DNA from: CADEDV01 sp964596345
GTDB taxonomy: Bacteria; Bacteroidota; Bacteroidia; Chitinophagales; Chitinophagaceae
Direction of reading: 5' to 3'
Assembly: GCA_964596345.1 (NCBI GenBank)
Contig: CAZQSZ010000001.1
Span: forward strand, 248,001 to 312,000
DNA: 64,000 bases
The stretch's first letter is position 1. Each line of letters opens with the position of its first letter. Of this stretch, positions 7,857 through 16,448 are shown piece by piece. Under the pieces are notes generated by a model. It had not been told where the DNA came from. It made no database searches and saw only the letters and a list, made by a program, of their open reading frames with translations. Made by a program: the position numbers and the translations under genes.

Positions 7857-8315
7857 TCAGGTATTTTTTATTTCTTTTCGTAATCGTTCAGCCTCTCTTG
7901 CATGTTTAATTCCTGTGACCAGGAAATAAACGATAATACCCCTAACAAGAATACCCTTATATATCTGCTCCGGGCCTATCACTATTATAGTAAATATCCA
8001 TAAGCCAAGAAAGAGAAGTAAAGCAATGATGATGGCTGTCATAGGTTGCTTTTTTGTAAGAAAGCCGAGCCCAACAAAGACTCCCGAAACAGCCAAGGAG
8101 AATAAAAATATTTCCATTTGAAACCCGCCCGAACCTGCCATACTGATAAGGTCACCGATTAACAAAAGTACAGCTATAGCGAAAATGGCATTCCTGGCTT
8201 TTCTAAGGTTATTTTCTGCGGCATTTAATTCGAGTTGTTGGTATCCCTGCAGGTAATCGGCCACCACACTTTCCGGTTCATTATTTTTTTCAGGAACATT
8301 TGTTTCCTCTGTCAT
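7857..8315 (-). CDS. four-TM membrane protein of unknown function
   Basis: A 152-residue protein with an acidic soluble N-terminus (residues 1-28), a short amphipathic helix rich in Asn/Ala/Arg (NAAENNLRKARN), and four hydrophobic segments at about 43-60, 70-86, 93-113 and 120-135. The tail is charged (KHAREAERLRKEIKNT). I do not recognise a named family. It is transcribed away from the M28 peptidase, from which a terminator separates it. Confidence 0.6.
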   Translation of the reverse strand: MTEETNVPEKNNEPESVVADYLQGYQQLELNAAENNLRKARNAIFAIAVLLLIGDLISMAGSGGFQMEIFLFSLAVSGVFVGLGFLTKKQPMTAIIIALLLFLGLWIFTIIVIGPEQIYKGILVRGIIVYFLVTGIKHAREAERLRKEIKNT

Positions 8316-8332
8316 AGTTTTTTTATTTATCT

Positions 8333-8371
8333 AAAAATAAAAAAGGCAGCGAACTCTTTGTATACTGCCTT
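8333..8371 (-). terminator. terminator of the M28 peptidase gene
   Basis: Read leftward, AAGGCAG (8371-8365) pairs with CTGCCTT (8349-8343) across a 15-base loop and is followed by a T-rich run. It lies 20 bases after the M28 stop codon. Confidence 0.7.
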
Positions 8372-8389
8372 AAGATATTTTTTGTTTGA

Positions 8390-9931
8390 TCAGAACCTGC
8401 CGGGTATTTCCAGCGGAATATCTCTTTTCAGCATCTCATTCCGGTTGGCCATTTCCCAGGCGGTATAAAATATCAGCTGGGTTCTTTTCACCATCAGCTC
8501 ATAATTGATCTTGTCAGGTGTATCGGTGGGTTTATGATAATCTGCACCCAGCATGCCATCATAATAGAAAATAATGGGCACACCTTTTTGTGCAAAATTA
8601 TAATGGTCGCTCCTGAAATAAATACGGTTAGGATCTTTTGGATCATTGAATTTGTAATCCAGCTCCATTTTGGTGTAGAGCTTGTTGGCAGCTTCGCTGA
8701 TCAGTTTCAGGTCGCTGCTGATCTTATCATCGCCCACCACATATACATAATTAGTGGAATCGCCCTGCTTGCGGCTGGCGTCTGATCTTCCGATCATATC
8801 AATGTTCAGGTCAACTGTTGTTTTTTCCAGGGGGAATATCGGGTGATTACCGTAATAGCCGGAGCCCCACAATCCCTTTTCTTCACCACTAACAGCCATG
8901 AATACCATCGTGCGGCGGGGCCCTTTACCGGCTTGTTTGGCTTTGGCAAAGGCTTCCGCCATTTCCAGCACTCCTGTGGTGCCGGAACCATCATCATCTG
9001 CACCATAATAAATAACAGTATCCCTCTTTCCCAGGTGATCATAGTGGCCGGTGATAAAAACATATTCATCTTTCAGGTCAGATCCTTCCACCATGCCGAT
9101 CACATTGGAAGCATAGGCTGTTTTAGAAATTTTTGCAAATTCCATATCCACCTCTGCAGTATAAGTTTTGGCTGCCAGTGAACCGGCTTTCACTTTATCC
9201 AGCAGGTTCTTTCCATCTTCTCCCATGATCTTTGCTGCTGTTTCCGCAGAGATGGTAAACGTAAAAGGAGTTTGTGAAGCTTTATAGCCATTCATACTCC
9301 AGTTACTGTTTGTGTTCATTATTCTGCGGGGAAAATTAGTATAAACGATCAGTAATCCTGCTGCTCCTTTACTCATGGCAGCATTCATTTTACCAAAACT
9401 GCTGGCCGGTGAGGCAAAGCCTTGTTGAGAAGGTTTATAATCAGCGGGTGTGCCATCGATGATCAATACCAGTTTGCCTGCCACTTTCAGGTTCTTATAA
9501 TCATCACGTTTATCCCCATCGCTGATACCATAACCGGCAAATACCACTTCTGAGAAGCGCATAGTAGCAGCATAGTTATTGGTCTGCGGCTGGTAATCTT
9601 TATTTAATTCCAATGCTGTGCCGTTTATTTTCAGAGAAGCACCTGTCATAGAATCCCTGAATAAAGGGTATTGCTGCCGGTAACTGTCTTTATTGCCGGG
9701 CAACAGTCCCATAGCCTTAAACTGGCTTTCAATATATGCCGCTGCCTTGTCCAGGCCGGCTGAAGGCGTTTCTCTCCCTTCCATTTCTTTACTGGCAATA
9801 ATGTAAAGATGTTTTTTCATGTCTTCTGCCGTAATGGTCTTAGCCATTTTTTCAGCAGTCTTGTCTTTTTTCTGGGCAATAACCAGTACAGGGCTGCAGA
9901 GCAGCAGCAAGGCAAACAAATTTTTTATCAT
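8390..9931 (-). CDS. M28 family zinc aminopeptidase with PA domain
   Basis: A 513-residue secreted peptidase. A signal peptide (1-19, ending VIAQ) is followed by a PA-type insert at about residues 125-260 (VVFAGYGI and SKGAAGLLIVYT). The M28 core carries the zinc ligands in order: His296 in GHYDHLG, Asp312 in GADDDGSGT, the catalytic Glu350 and ligand Glu351 in SGEEKG, Asp378 in NIDMIGR, and a late His in DYHKPTDTPD. All catalytic residues are present, so it should be active, probably removing N-terminal residues from peptides in the periplasm or outside the cell. It has its own promoter and terminator. Confidence 0.93.
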   Translation of the reverse strand: MIKNLFALLLLCSPVLVIAQKKDKTAEKMAKTITAEDMKKHLYIIASKEMEGRETPSAGLDKAAAYIESQFKAMGLLPGNKDSYRQQYPLFRDSMTGASLKINGTALELNKDYQPQTNNYAATMRFSEVVFAGYGISDGDKRDDYKNLKVAGKLVLIIDGTPADYKPSQQGFASPASSFGKMNAAMSKGAAGLLIVYTNFPRRIMNTNSNWSMNGYKASQTPFTFTISAETAAKIMGEDGKNLLDKVKAGSLAAKTYTAEVDMEFAKISKTAYASNVIGMVEGSDLKDEYVFITGHYDHLGKRDTVIYYGADDDGSGTTGVLEMAEAFAKAKQAGKGPRRTMVFMAVSGEEKGLWGSGYYGNHPIFPLEKTTVDLNIDMIGRSDASRKQGDSTNYVYVVGDDKISSDLKLISEAANKLYTKMELDYKFNDPKDPNRIYFRSDHYNFAQKGVPIIFYYDGMLGADYHKPTDTPDKINYELMVKRTQLIFYTAWEMANRNEMLKRDIPLEIPGRF

Positions 9932-9956
9932 GTGATTGATTGATGTTGGTAAAGGA

Positions 9957-9986
9957 TAAAAATAGATGCTTTATCCAAACGGGCAA
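9957..9986 (-). promoter_or_regulatory. promoter of the M28 peptidase gene
   Basis: Read leftward: TTG (9986-9984), 19-base spacer, TATTTTTA (9964-9957), one base off TAnnTTTG. It lies 26 bases upstream of the ATG. Confidence 0.5.
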
Positions 9987-10010
9987 GAAAAAAAGGATGA
10001 CTGGTGCTGA

Positions 10011-10466
10011 TCAGGCACAGGCTATCTTGTTGACCCTGGTGGCATGACGGCCACCTTCAAACTCGGTGGTCATAAACAACGCTACCATTTTTTCAGCATC
10101 GCCTTCCCGTACAAAACGGGCTGGTATGCAAATGATATTGGCATCATTATGTTGGCGGACCACTTTGGCGATTTCTTCGCCCCAGCAAAGAGCCGCCCTG
10201 ATTCCCTGGTGTTTATTAGCTGTGATAGCCACGCCATTGGCAGTACCGCAGAGTAAGATGCCAAAAGCATATTCCCCGCTTTCAACAGCACTGGCCACCG
10301 GGTGGGCAAAATCGGGATAATCAACCGAGTCTTTACTATGCGTACCAAAATCTTTAAATGCCAGACCTTTTCCTTCCAGGAAAGAGATCAGGTCTTCTTT
10401 ATAGTCATAACCGGCATGATCACTTCCGATAGCAATAGGTTTGCGAAGGTCAAACGGAGAATGCAT
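10011..10466 (-). CDS. rpiB: ribose-5-phosphate isomerase B
   Basis: A 151-residue enzyme that interconverts ribose-5-phosphate and ribulose-5-phosphate. Motifs are IAIGSDHAGYDYKE at the N-terminus (Asp/His of the phosphate site), VDYPDFAHPVA and GILLCGTANGVAI, in which the Cys is the catalytic base. A late RHATRVNKI follows. I choose the ATG at MHSPFDL. The longer ORF adds eight residues before the conserved beginning. The gene ends a leftward run after tatC but has its own -7-like element (10502-10509, CAAATCTA on the plus strand), so it may be separately expressed. Confidence 0.93.
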   Translation of the reverse strand: MHSPFDLRKPIAIGSDHAGYDYKEDLISFLEGKGLAFKDFGTHSKDSVDYPDFAHPVASAVESGEYAFGILLCGTANGVAITANKHQGIRAALCWGEEIAKVVRQHNDANIICIPARFVREGDAEKMVALFMTTEFEGGRHATRVNKIACA

Positions 10467-10501
10467 AAAAATGAAATTAGAAATGAGCAAATAATCTGGT
10501 G

Positions 10502-10509
10502 CAAATCTA
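10502..10509 (-). promoter_or_regulatory. -7 element before rpiB
   Basis: Read leftward, TAGATTTG is an exact TAnnTTTG match 35 bases upstream of the chosen rpiB ATG. No good -33 TTTG is seen at the proper spacing, so only the -7 element is claimed. Confidence 0.4.
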
Positions 10510-10542
10510 AATGGATTCTTTCAAATTAACGGGACGGCCGTA

Positions 10543-11397
10543 TTAACTCCACTCCGCTTTTTCTTTTTCCTGGCTTTTATTGATCCTGGAGGCTACAATG
10601 ATACTGGCTTCAAAAAGAAGGTATAAAGGAATGGTTACAATGGTAAGGCTGAAAGGGTCGGTAGACGGTGTGATGATGGCGGCTGCAATTACAATGATCA
10701 CAAAAGCATGCCTGCGGTATTTGCGCAGGAATTTTGCGGTTAAAATGCCGATCCTTGCCAGTACCATCACCAGTAAAGGCATTTGGAATAATACACCAAT
10801 ACCAACCGTGGTATAGATCAGGTTTTCGATATAATCAGAAAAATTGGGGAAGTTGACTATTTTATCACTTAAAGTGTAGGAGAAGTAAAAATTTACCATA
10901 AATGGGGTAAGAATGTAATACCCAAACAAAACTCCCGTAAAAAAAAGAATGGATACCCAAAAAATAACACCCCTTGTTTTTTTTAATTCTTTAGGAGATA
11001 ATGCAGGCTTTACAAATTTCCAAAATTCCCAAAAAACATAGGGGAACGCAATGATAAAACCGCCAATAAAAGCAATGGTAAAGGTTGAAATGAACTGGCC
11101 GGTCATGGTGTTGCTCTGAAACTTTGCATCCACCCCCGGAAGGCATATCGCATCACCCATTCCGATGGCATGGCTGAGGTCGCAGAGCCATTTGTAGGTT
11201 ATAAAAGTTTTATCTGCCGGGGCAAATAGAATTTTATCCACGATTTCACGGGCATAAATAAAAGTGGCAACAGCACCGATTAAAATAGCGATCACGGAAC
11301 GGATCAGGTGCCAGCGCAGCTGTTCCAGGTGGTCAATGAAAGTCATCTCACCTGCCTGCTCCTTCTCCCGCTTCTTTAAAAAATCCAGTAAAGCCAT
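10543..11397 (-). CDS. tatC: Sec-independent protein translocase subunit TatC
   Basis: A 284-residue polytopic membrane protein, the receptor core of the twin-arginine translocase that exports folded proteins. The opening FIDHLEQLRWHLIRS matches the TatC cytoplasmic N-terminal signature (H-L-x-E/Q-L-R). Six membrane segments are visible, with FAFPYVFWEFWKFVKPAL-like and GVLFQMPLLVMVLARIGIL regions, both classical. A small Cys-containing loop (LCDLSHAIGMGDAICLPG) lies in the first periplasmic loop and is longer than in E. coli. tatA/B are not in the window. It follows the CNNM/CBS gene on the same strand at 68 bases. Confidence 0.92.
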   Translation of the reverse strand: MALLDFLKKREKEQAGEMTFIDHLEQLRWHLIRSVIAILIGAVATFIYAREIVDKILFAPADKTFITYKWLCDLSHAIGMGDAICLPGVDAKFQSNTMTGQFISTFTIAFIGGFIIAFPYVFWEFWKFVKPALSPKELKKTRGVIFWVSILFFTGVLFGYYILTPFMVNFYFSYTLSDKIVNFPNFSDYIENLIYTTVGIGVLFQMPLLVMVLARIGILTAKFLRKYRRHAFVIIVIAAAIITPSTDPFSLTIVTIPLYLLFEASIIVASRINKSQEKEKAEWS

Positions 11398-11465
11398 GCT
11401 GTGTAAATAGAGTGCCGCAAAGATAAGCGGCTGCTGTGAATAGTAAATAGTAAGTTCCGGGCCTG

Positions 11466-12716
11466 TTATTTCAGTTTTTTCATTTTTACCATTTCAATCC
11501 GGGTATCACTGACGCTGATCACATCAAATTCGTAGTCATCGATAATGATCCGTTCTTTCTGCCGGGGTATGGTTTCATGATAATTAATAATGAAGCCCGA
11601 AAGGGTTTCTGAATCATCACCCGGAAATTCAAAGCCGTATTTTCCCTCCAGGTAGTCCAGCTCCAGGCGGCCTGAAAAAATAAACTCATTTTCGGCAATC
11701 TGTTTTTCTACAAACTCTTCCGTATCATATTCATCCTCGATCTCGCCAAACAATTCCTCCAGCACATCTTCCATCGTGATGATGCCGGCGGTACCGCCAA
11801 ATTCGTCCACCACCCAGGCGATGCTTTTTCTTTCCCGGCTGAATTTACCGATCAGGTCAGTGGCACTCATACTTTCTGGTACGGCAGGTATCGGGTGAAG
11901 TACTGATTTTATCTCAGCCGGGTGTTTAAAAAGATCTAACTGGTGAATATAACCAATGATATGGTCAATATTATTTTCATATACCACCAGTTTACTGAGC
12001 TTGGTTTCGATGAATTTATTCTTTACATCTTCCATGGTTGAAAGGCTGCTGACCCCGATGATCTCCTTACGGGGAACCAGGCACTGGCGGATCTTTATCT
12101 TCGGCAGTTCCTGTGCATTTTCCATCAATTGGGTATTGCGTTCCTGCTTTTCCTCATCAATAGAATGCTGGAACAAATTTTTCAGGTCACTGCGTTTGAA
12201 GGGTTCTTTGTCTTTATCCACCCGCACATTCAATACATACTTGAGTAACCATTCGGCCATGTTGATCAGTCCTTCTGCAACGGGGTAAAACATCTGGTAA
12301 AAAAAATCCGTCACATAAGCCGTGCGGTTCAGTAATGTATTACTGCGGGCCCTGAAAATGGCACGGGGAATAAACTCTGCAAAAATGAGTACTGCAAAAG
12401 TGGCAATAGCGATCTCGACTATAATATGCACAAGATCAGAACCAATGTGCAGGTAATTCCAGATAGGCTTCATCACTGTGCTGATCTGCAGGCCCAGGAA
12501 GACAAGAAAGATATTGAAGCCGATCAGAGTGGTGCCGAGAAAATTAGCAGGTGAATCCACGAATTTTCCCAGTAACTGCCCGGTGCTGCCACCTTGTTTT
12601 TTCTTTAATTCAATAGTCAGCCTGTTGGCACTGTAAAAAGCCATTTCAATGCCGGCAAAAAAGCCCATCAACAACAGGGTCAGCGCAAAGAAGAGTATCG
12701 TCTTCCAGTCAATCAT
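11466..12716 (-). CDS. CNNM/CBS/CorC-domain membrane protein (hemolysin family)
   Basis: A 416-residue inner-membrane protein. Residues 1-180 form the CNNM (DUF21) domain with about four membrane segments (FFAGIEMAFYSANRLTIELK, FLGTTLIGFNIFLVFLGLQI). Two CBS domains follow (about 200-315, with VPRKEIIGV and IAWVVDEFGGTAGIITMEDV), then a CorC/HlyC domain (about 330-410, FSGRLELDYL). The DEFGGT loop is the family hallmark. Relatives transport Mg or Co ions or protect against them. GldE of gliding Bacteroidota has the same architecture, but gldD is not next to it, so I do not name it. Confidence 0.85.
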   Translation of the reverse strand: MIDWKTILFFALTLLLMGFFAGIEMAFYSANRLTIELKKKQGGSTGQLLGKFVDSPANFLGTTLIGFNIFLVFLGLQISTVMKPIWNYLHIGSDLVHIIVEIAIATFAVLIFAEFIPRAIFRARSNTLLNRTAYVTDFFYQMFYPVAEGLINMAEWLLKYVLNVRVDKDKEPFKRSDLKNLFQHSIDEEKQERNTQLMENAQELPKIKIRQCLVPRKEIIGVSSLSTMEDVKNKFIETKLSKLVVYENNIDHIIGYIHQLDLFKHPAEIKSVLHPIPAVPESMSATDLIGKFSRERKSIAWVVDEFGGTAGIITMEDVLEELFGEIEDEYDTEEFVEKQIAENEFIFSGRLELDYLEGKYGFEFPGDDSETLSGFIINYHETIPRQKERIIIDDYEFDVISVSDTRIEMVKMKKLK

Positions 12717-12783
12717 GGGGTAAAGATAGAAAAGGAAAAGGTATTGAAGGATATAGTGCTGGTATAGCGGGAATACCGGTCCA

Positions 12784-13362
12784 TCAGCTCTTCAGGAAGT
12801 CCCTGACCGCTTTTTCGGCATCTAAACAGGCTGTTTCCAGTTTGTCGTTCAGGATGATCTTGTCGAAATTATGTTTGAACGAAAGTTCGTAAGAGGCTTT
12901 ATTGATCCTTGCCTGCAGGGACTCAGGTGTTTCGGTTCCTCTTTTCTCCAATCTTCTCTTCAACTCTTCAATAGAAGGGGGTTCTATAAAAAGAGACAGC
13001 GAAGTACCGGGAAATTGCTGCTGCACATGAATACCACCCTGCACATCCACATCCAGCAAAGGTGATTTGCCTTCCTTCCAGATTCTTTCCAATTCTGCTT
13101 TTAGTGTGCCATAGTATTTTCCTTCGTACACCATTTCCCATTCCACGAATTCATTGTTTTCTATTCGCTGTTTGAATTCACTCACGGAGATGAAATAATA
13201 ATCAACGGCATTCTTTTCATTGTTCCGGGGCTTGCGGGTGGCAGCAGAAATGGAAAAAGCCAGTTCGCCGGATAAGCTGTTCAATAAATGACGGGTGATA
13301 GATGTTTTGCCTGCCCCGGAAGGGGCAGCAATAATAATGACCTTGTTTTTGCGGGATGCCAT
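12784..13362 (-). CDS. gmk: guanylate kinase
   Basis: A 192-residue enzyme that phosphorylates GMP to GDP. It has the P-loop IIAAPSGAGKTS, the GMP-binding region with FSISAATRKPRNNEKNAVDY and FVEWEMVYEGKYYGT, and a lid region with KRGTETPESLQARI. The start could be two codons upstream; MASRKNK fits better. It lies between the HAD gene and the CNNM/CBS gene in a leftward series. The common bacterial partner yicC is about 42 kb away in this window rather than adjacent. Confidence 0.95.
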   Translation of the reverse strand: MASRKNKVIIIAAPSGAGKTSITRHLLNSLSGELAFSISAATRKPRNNEKNAVDYYFISVSEFKQRIENNEFVEWEMVYEGKYYGTLKAELERIWKEGKSPLLDVDVQGGIHVQQQFPGTSLSLFIEPPSIEELKRRLEKRGTETPESLQARINKASYELSFKHNFDKIILNDKLETACLDAEKAVRDFLKS

Positions 13363-13413
13363 GTGCAAAGAAAAGGAGAAAAAAGCAACGATTAATAATT
13401 GTACAGCAGAGTA

Positions 13414-14100
13414 TTATTTTAAATGTAAAAGCGTATCTGTAATTTTCTCCAGTTGGGAAAAACGCGGATGTTCAATGCTATGCTCCACATGTTCATGAGC
13501 CCAGGTGGTATGATAAGGAATATGGCAGGCATAACCACCAATCGCCAGCACGGGAAGAATATCCGATTTAAGCGAATTACCGATCATGATGAACTGGCTT
13601 GGGTCTATATCAAGATGCCTGATCAGTTTTTGATAATCCTTCTCGTGTTTTTCACTCATGATCTCTATATGGTGAAAATAATGTTCGAGACCAGACTTTT
13701 TTAATTTACGTTCCTGGTCCAGCAGGTCACCTTTCGTTGCTACTACTAACCGGTATTTATCTTTTAATGCTATTAAAGTGTCTTCCACGCCTTCAAGTAA
13801 TTCAATTGGTTTTTCCAGCAGTTCTTTACCATATCCAATAGCTTTTTCAATGATTTCCGGGTTGATATCCCGGCCGCCAATACGTAATGCTGTTTCCACC
13901 ATACTCAGCATAAAACCCTTGATGCCGTAACCATATAAAGCAAGATTGTCGATCTCTGTTTTAAACAATTCCTTGGCGGTTGTATGCTGCGGTAAATAAT
14001 CTTCCAGCAAGGCACAAAATTTTTTTTCTGTTTCCTGGAAATAAGGTTCATTTACCCATAAGGTATCATCAGCATCAAATGCGATTACTTTAATATCCAT
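13414..14100 (-). CDS. HAD family hydrolase
   Basis: A 228-residue haloacid-dehalogenase-type phosphatase. The catalytic pair is Asp9 and Asp11 in IAFDADDTLWVNE; motif II is VVATKGD, and the C-terminal motif is FIMIGNSLKSDILPV, in which the usual GDS/GDT is GNSxKSD. An alpha-helical cap lies at about 20-105. Its start codon overlaps the murA stop by one base (TAATG), so the two are translationally coupled. Substrate unknown. The coupling with murA hints at a role near amino-sugar phosphates, but that is only context. Confidence 0.85.
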   Translation of the reverse strand: MDIKVIAFDADDTLWVNEPYFQETEKKFCALLEDYLPQHTTAKELFKTEIDNLALYGYGIKGFMLSMVETALRIGGRDINPEIIEKAIGYGKELLEKPIELLEGVEDTLIALKDKYRLVVATKGDLLDQERKLKKSGLEHYFHHIEIMSEKHEKDYQKLIRHLDIDPSQFIMIGNSLKSDILPVLAIGGYACHIPYHTTWAHEHVEHSIEHPRFSQLEKITDTLLHLK

Positions 14101-15410
14101 TATCCTTCTATTCTTTTTATATCAGCCCCTAATTTTATTAACCGTCCGTCAATATCCTGGTAGCCACGGTCTATCTGTTCAATATTCTGAATAATACTTT
14201 TTCCCTCTGCACTGAGGGCGGCAATCAATAAGGACACACCGGCACGGATATCCGGAGAACTCATAGTAATACCCCGGAGAGCCTGTTCTCTTTCTAAACC
14301 GATCACAACGGCCCGGTGCGGATCACAGAGAACGATCCGGGCTCCCATATCAATCAGTTTATCGACAAAAAACAAACGGCTTTCAAACATTTTCTGATGG
14401 ATGAGTACGGATCCCCGGGCCTGTATCGCCGTTACTAAAACAATGCTCAGGAGATCGGGTGTAAAGCCGGGCCAGGGATGGTCATAGATCGTCAGTACAG
14501 AACCATCCAGGAATGTTTGAATCTCATATATTTCCTGGGAAGGGATATGAATATCATCAGCACTAAAATTCATTTTGATACCCAGCTGCCGGAATTTTTC
14601 TGGAATAATACCCAGGTGTTCAATACCTGCATTCCTGATGGTGATATCACTTTGTGTCATGGCGGCAAGACCGATGAATGAGCCTACTTCAATCATGTCG
14701 GGCAGCATACGGTGTTCGGTGCCGCCGAGGTAACTTACCCCTTCTATGGTCAGCAGGTTACTTCCAATACCACTGATCTTTGCTCCCATCCGGTTCAGCA
14801 TCTTGCATAATTGCTGGATATAAGGTTCGCAGGCAGCGTTATAAATAGTAGTAGTGCCATTGGCCATGGCCGCTGCCATCACAATATTGGCGGTACCGGT
14901 TACAGAAGGCTCGTCTAACAACAGGTCAGTTCCTTTCAGGTTGGGTGCTTCCAGGTGAAAGAAACCATCTTCAGCATGATAATTAAAAGAAGCACCTAAT
15001 TTTTCAAATCCTATGATGTGTGTGTCTAATCTTCTCCGGCCGATTTTATCACCACCGGGTTTAGGAATAAATGCTTTCCTGAATCTCGATAACATCGGGC
15101 CTGCCAGCATCACAGATCCACGCAATCTCCCGCTTTTCTTTTTATAAGTCTCACTGTGCAGGTAGTCAATGTTTACATTGTCTGCCTGGAAGATACAGGT
15201 ATCCCGCTGTGGTCGTTCAATCTTTACTTCCATATCACCCAATAATTCGATCAGGAGGTTAACATCCAGTATATCGGGAATATTGGTGACTGTAATTTTT
15301 TCAGGGGTAAGTAATACGGCACTGATGATCTGCAGGGCTTCGTTTTTTGCACCCTGCGGGATGATCTCACCGTGTAATTTTTTGCCGCCTCTTACTTCAA
15401 AGGAATGCAT
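14100..15410 (-). CDS. murA: UDP-N-acetylglucosamine 1-carboxyvinyltransferase with Asp at the fosfomycin-target position
   Basis: A 436-residue enzyme that starts peptidoglycan precursor synthesis by moving enolpyruvate from PEP to UDP-GlcNAc. It has two EPT repeats, Lys22 in the QGAKNEA loop, and the active-site loop KPGGDKIGRRRLDTH. In E. coli this loop carries Cys115 (GGCTIG...RPVDLH); here the aligned residue is Asp121. Cys-to-Asp MurAs are known to be active and insensitive to fosfomycin. I chose the ATG at MHSFEVRGG. The longer ORF adds 37 residues with no homology in front of the conserved start. It overlaps the HAD gene by one base. Confidence 0.95.
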   Translation of the reverse strand: MHSFEVRGGKKLHGEIIPQGAKNEALQIISAVLLTPEKITVTNIPDILDVNLLIELLGDMEVKIERPQRDTCIFQADNVNIDYLHSETYKKKSGRLRGSVMLAGPMLSRFRKAFIPKPGGDKIGRRRLDTHIIGFEKLGASFNYHAEDGFFHLEAPNLKGTDLLLDEPSVTGTANIVMAAAMANGTTTIYNAACEPYIQQLCKMLNRMGAKISGIGSNLLTIEGVSYLGGTEHRMLPDMIEVGSFIGLAAMTQSDITIRNAGIEHLGIIPEKFRQLGIKMNFSADDIHIPSQEIYEIQTFLDGSVLTIYDHPWPGFTPDLLSIVLVTAIQARGSVLIHQKMFESRLFFVDKLIDMGARIVLCDPHRAVVIGLEREQALRGITMSSPDIRAGVSLLIAALSAEGKSIIQNIEQIDRGYQDIDGRLIKLGADIKRIEG

Positions 15411-15493
15411 CTTTTGGAATTGATTGGTTGATACTGTTAAATGTAAAAACAGACGGGTGCAAGGTAAATTTTTACAGGGACAGGAGAATGAAT

Positions 15494-15533
15494 TTAAAAG
15501 GAAAAGGTTGAGCAGCATCACCTGTCAACCTTT
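15494..15533 (-). terminator. terminator after the DUF4290 gene
   Basis: AAAGGTTGA (15503-15511) and TCAACCTTT (15525-15533) are perfect complements around a 13-base loop. Read leftward the hairpin is followed by TTTTCCTTTT. It lies between the DUF4290 gene and murA, so murA probably has its own promoter. Confidence 0.6.
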
Positions 15534-15559
15534 AACGTATAAAATTTTCAACTGCTGAA

Positions 15560-16252
15560 TTAATATCTCTTCTTCTTGAAGTTGCCACCACCGCCACCGC
15601 GGTTATCCCGGCCGTCGTTGCGGCGCTGGCCTCCGCCATTACCTCCGCCACGCTGCTGAAATTTTCCTCTCTGTTTGCCGTAGCCGCCACGGTCCCTGTT
15701 TTCCTGTTGTGGGCGGAAGGCTTTTACAAAGGGTGTATTGGTAAACGTAAGCTGCCCATTGGTAATGCTGCTGAGTTCGCTTTGAATAGCATCATCATGT
15801 ACAATCTCTTTATGCCAGTTGTTATAAGCCAGCTTCATGTAATAAGCCACCGCATTGGCAAATCCTAATTTTTTCTCAGGGTTTTCTTCTTTCAGAGCCT
15901 TATTTATGACCACTTCCAGGTTTTTACCCAGGTGGGAGAATTTCGGGTGCCGTTTTGGATAAGGAAGCGGGGCTGGTTTTGCTTTCAGGGTCTCCCGGGT
16001 TGGAATGGGGTAAGGGGATTTTACATCTAATTTAAAATCGGCGATCAGGAAAAGGTGATCCCAGAGTTTATGGCGAAAATCTTCTACATTCTTGAGATGC
16101 GGGTTCAGGAAGCCCATTAATTCAATAACTGAATAGGCCTGGCGCTGTCGTCTTTCCGGGTCTTCTATGGTCAGCACATGTTCGATCATTTTCTGAACAT
16201 GCCGGCCATATTCTCTCATGGTGAGGTGATTCCTGGTGGTATTATATTCCAT
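15560..16252 (-). CDS. DUF4290 family protein with RGG-rich tail
   Basis: A 230-residue cytoplasmic protein. The DUF4290 domain covers about residues 1-175, beginning MEYNTTRNHLTMREYGRHVQ and including HKLWDHLFLIADF. The last 50 or so residues are disordered and rich in Arg, Gly, Gln and Asn (RGG-type: RDRGGYGKQRGK, RGGGNGGGQRR), ending KKKRY. Such tails usually bind RNA. The upstream in-frame start would add 31 residues without family similarity, so I use 16252. Molecular function of DUF4290 is unknown. The tail suggests RNA or ribosome association as an inference. Confidence 0.8.
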   Translation of the reverse strand: MEYNTTRNHLTMREYGRHVQKMIEHVLTIEDPERRQRQAYSVIELMGFLNPHLKNVEDFRHKLWDHLFLIADFKLDVKSPYPIPTRETLKAKPAPLPYPKRHPKFSHLGKNLEVVINKALKEENPEKKLGFANAVAYYMKLAYNNWHKEIVHDDAIQSELSSITNGQLTFTNTPFVKAFRPQQENRDRGGYGKQRGKFQQRGGGNGGGQRRNDGRDNRGGGGGNFKKKRY

Positions 16253-16385
16253 GTAAATAAATTGGTCAGCAACAAATGTATGAAATGCAGCCGGAAGAAA
16301 GAAACCGGAGGTCTGCTGGGCAGAGCTCCGGTCAAAGTCTTTCAAAATATTGGGAAATCAGAAAAAATATATAGGCGGGGAGGTT

Positions 16386-16417
16386 AAAAGAAAGGGGCCC
16401 CGAACCAAGGCCCCTTT
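16386..16417 (-). terminator. terminator of the T9SS cargo gene
   Basis: AAAGGGGCC (16391-16399) and GGCCCCTTT (16409-16417) pair perfectly. Leftward the stem is followed by CTTTTAA. It lies 32 bases past the stop codon of the T9SS cargo gene. Confidence 0.65.
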
Positions 16418-16448
16418 TACAAGCCACCATCCTCTTCCACCTAAGAGG

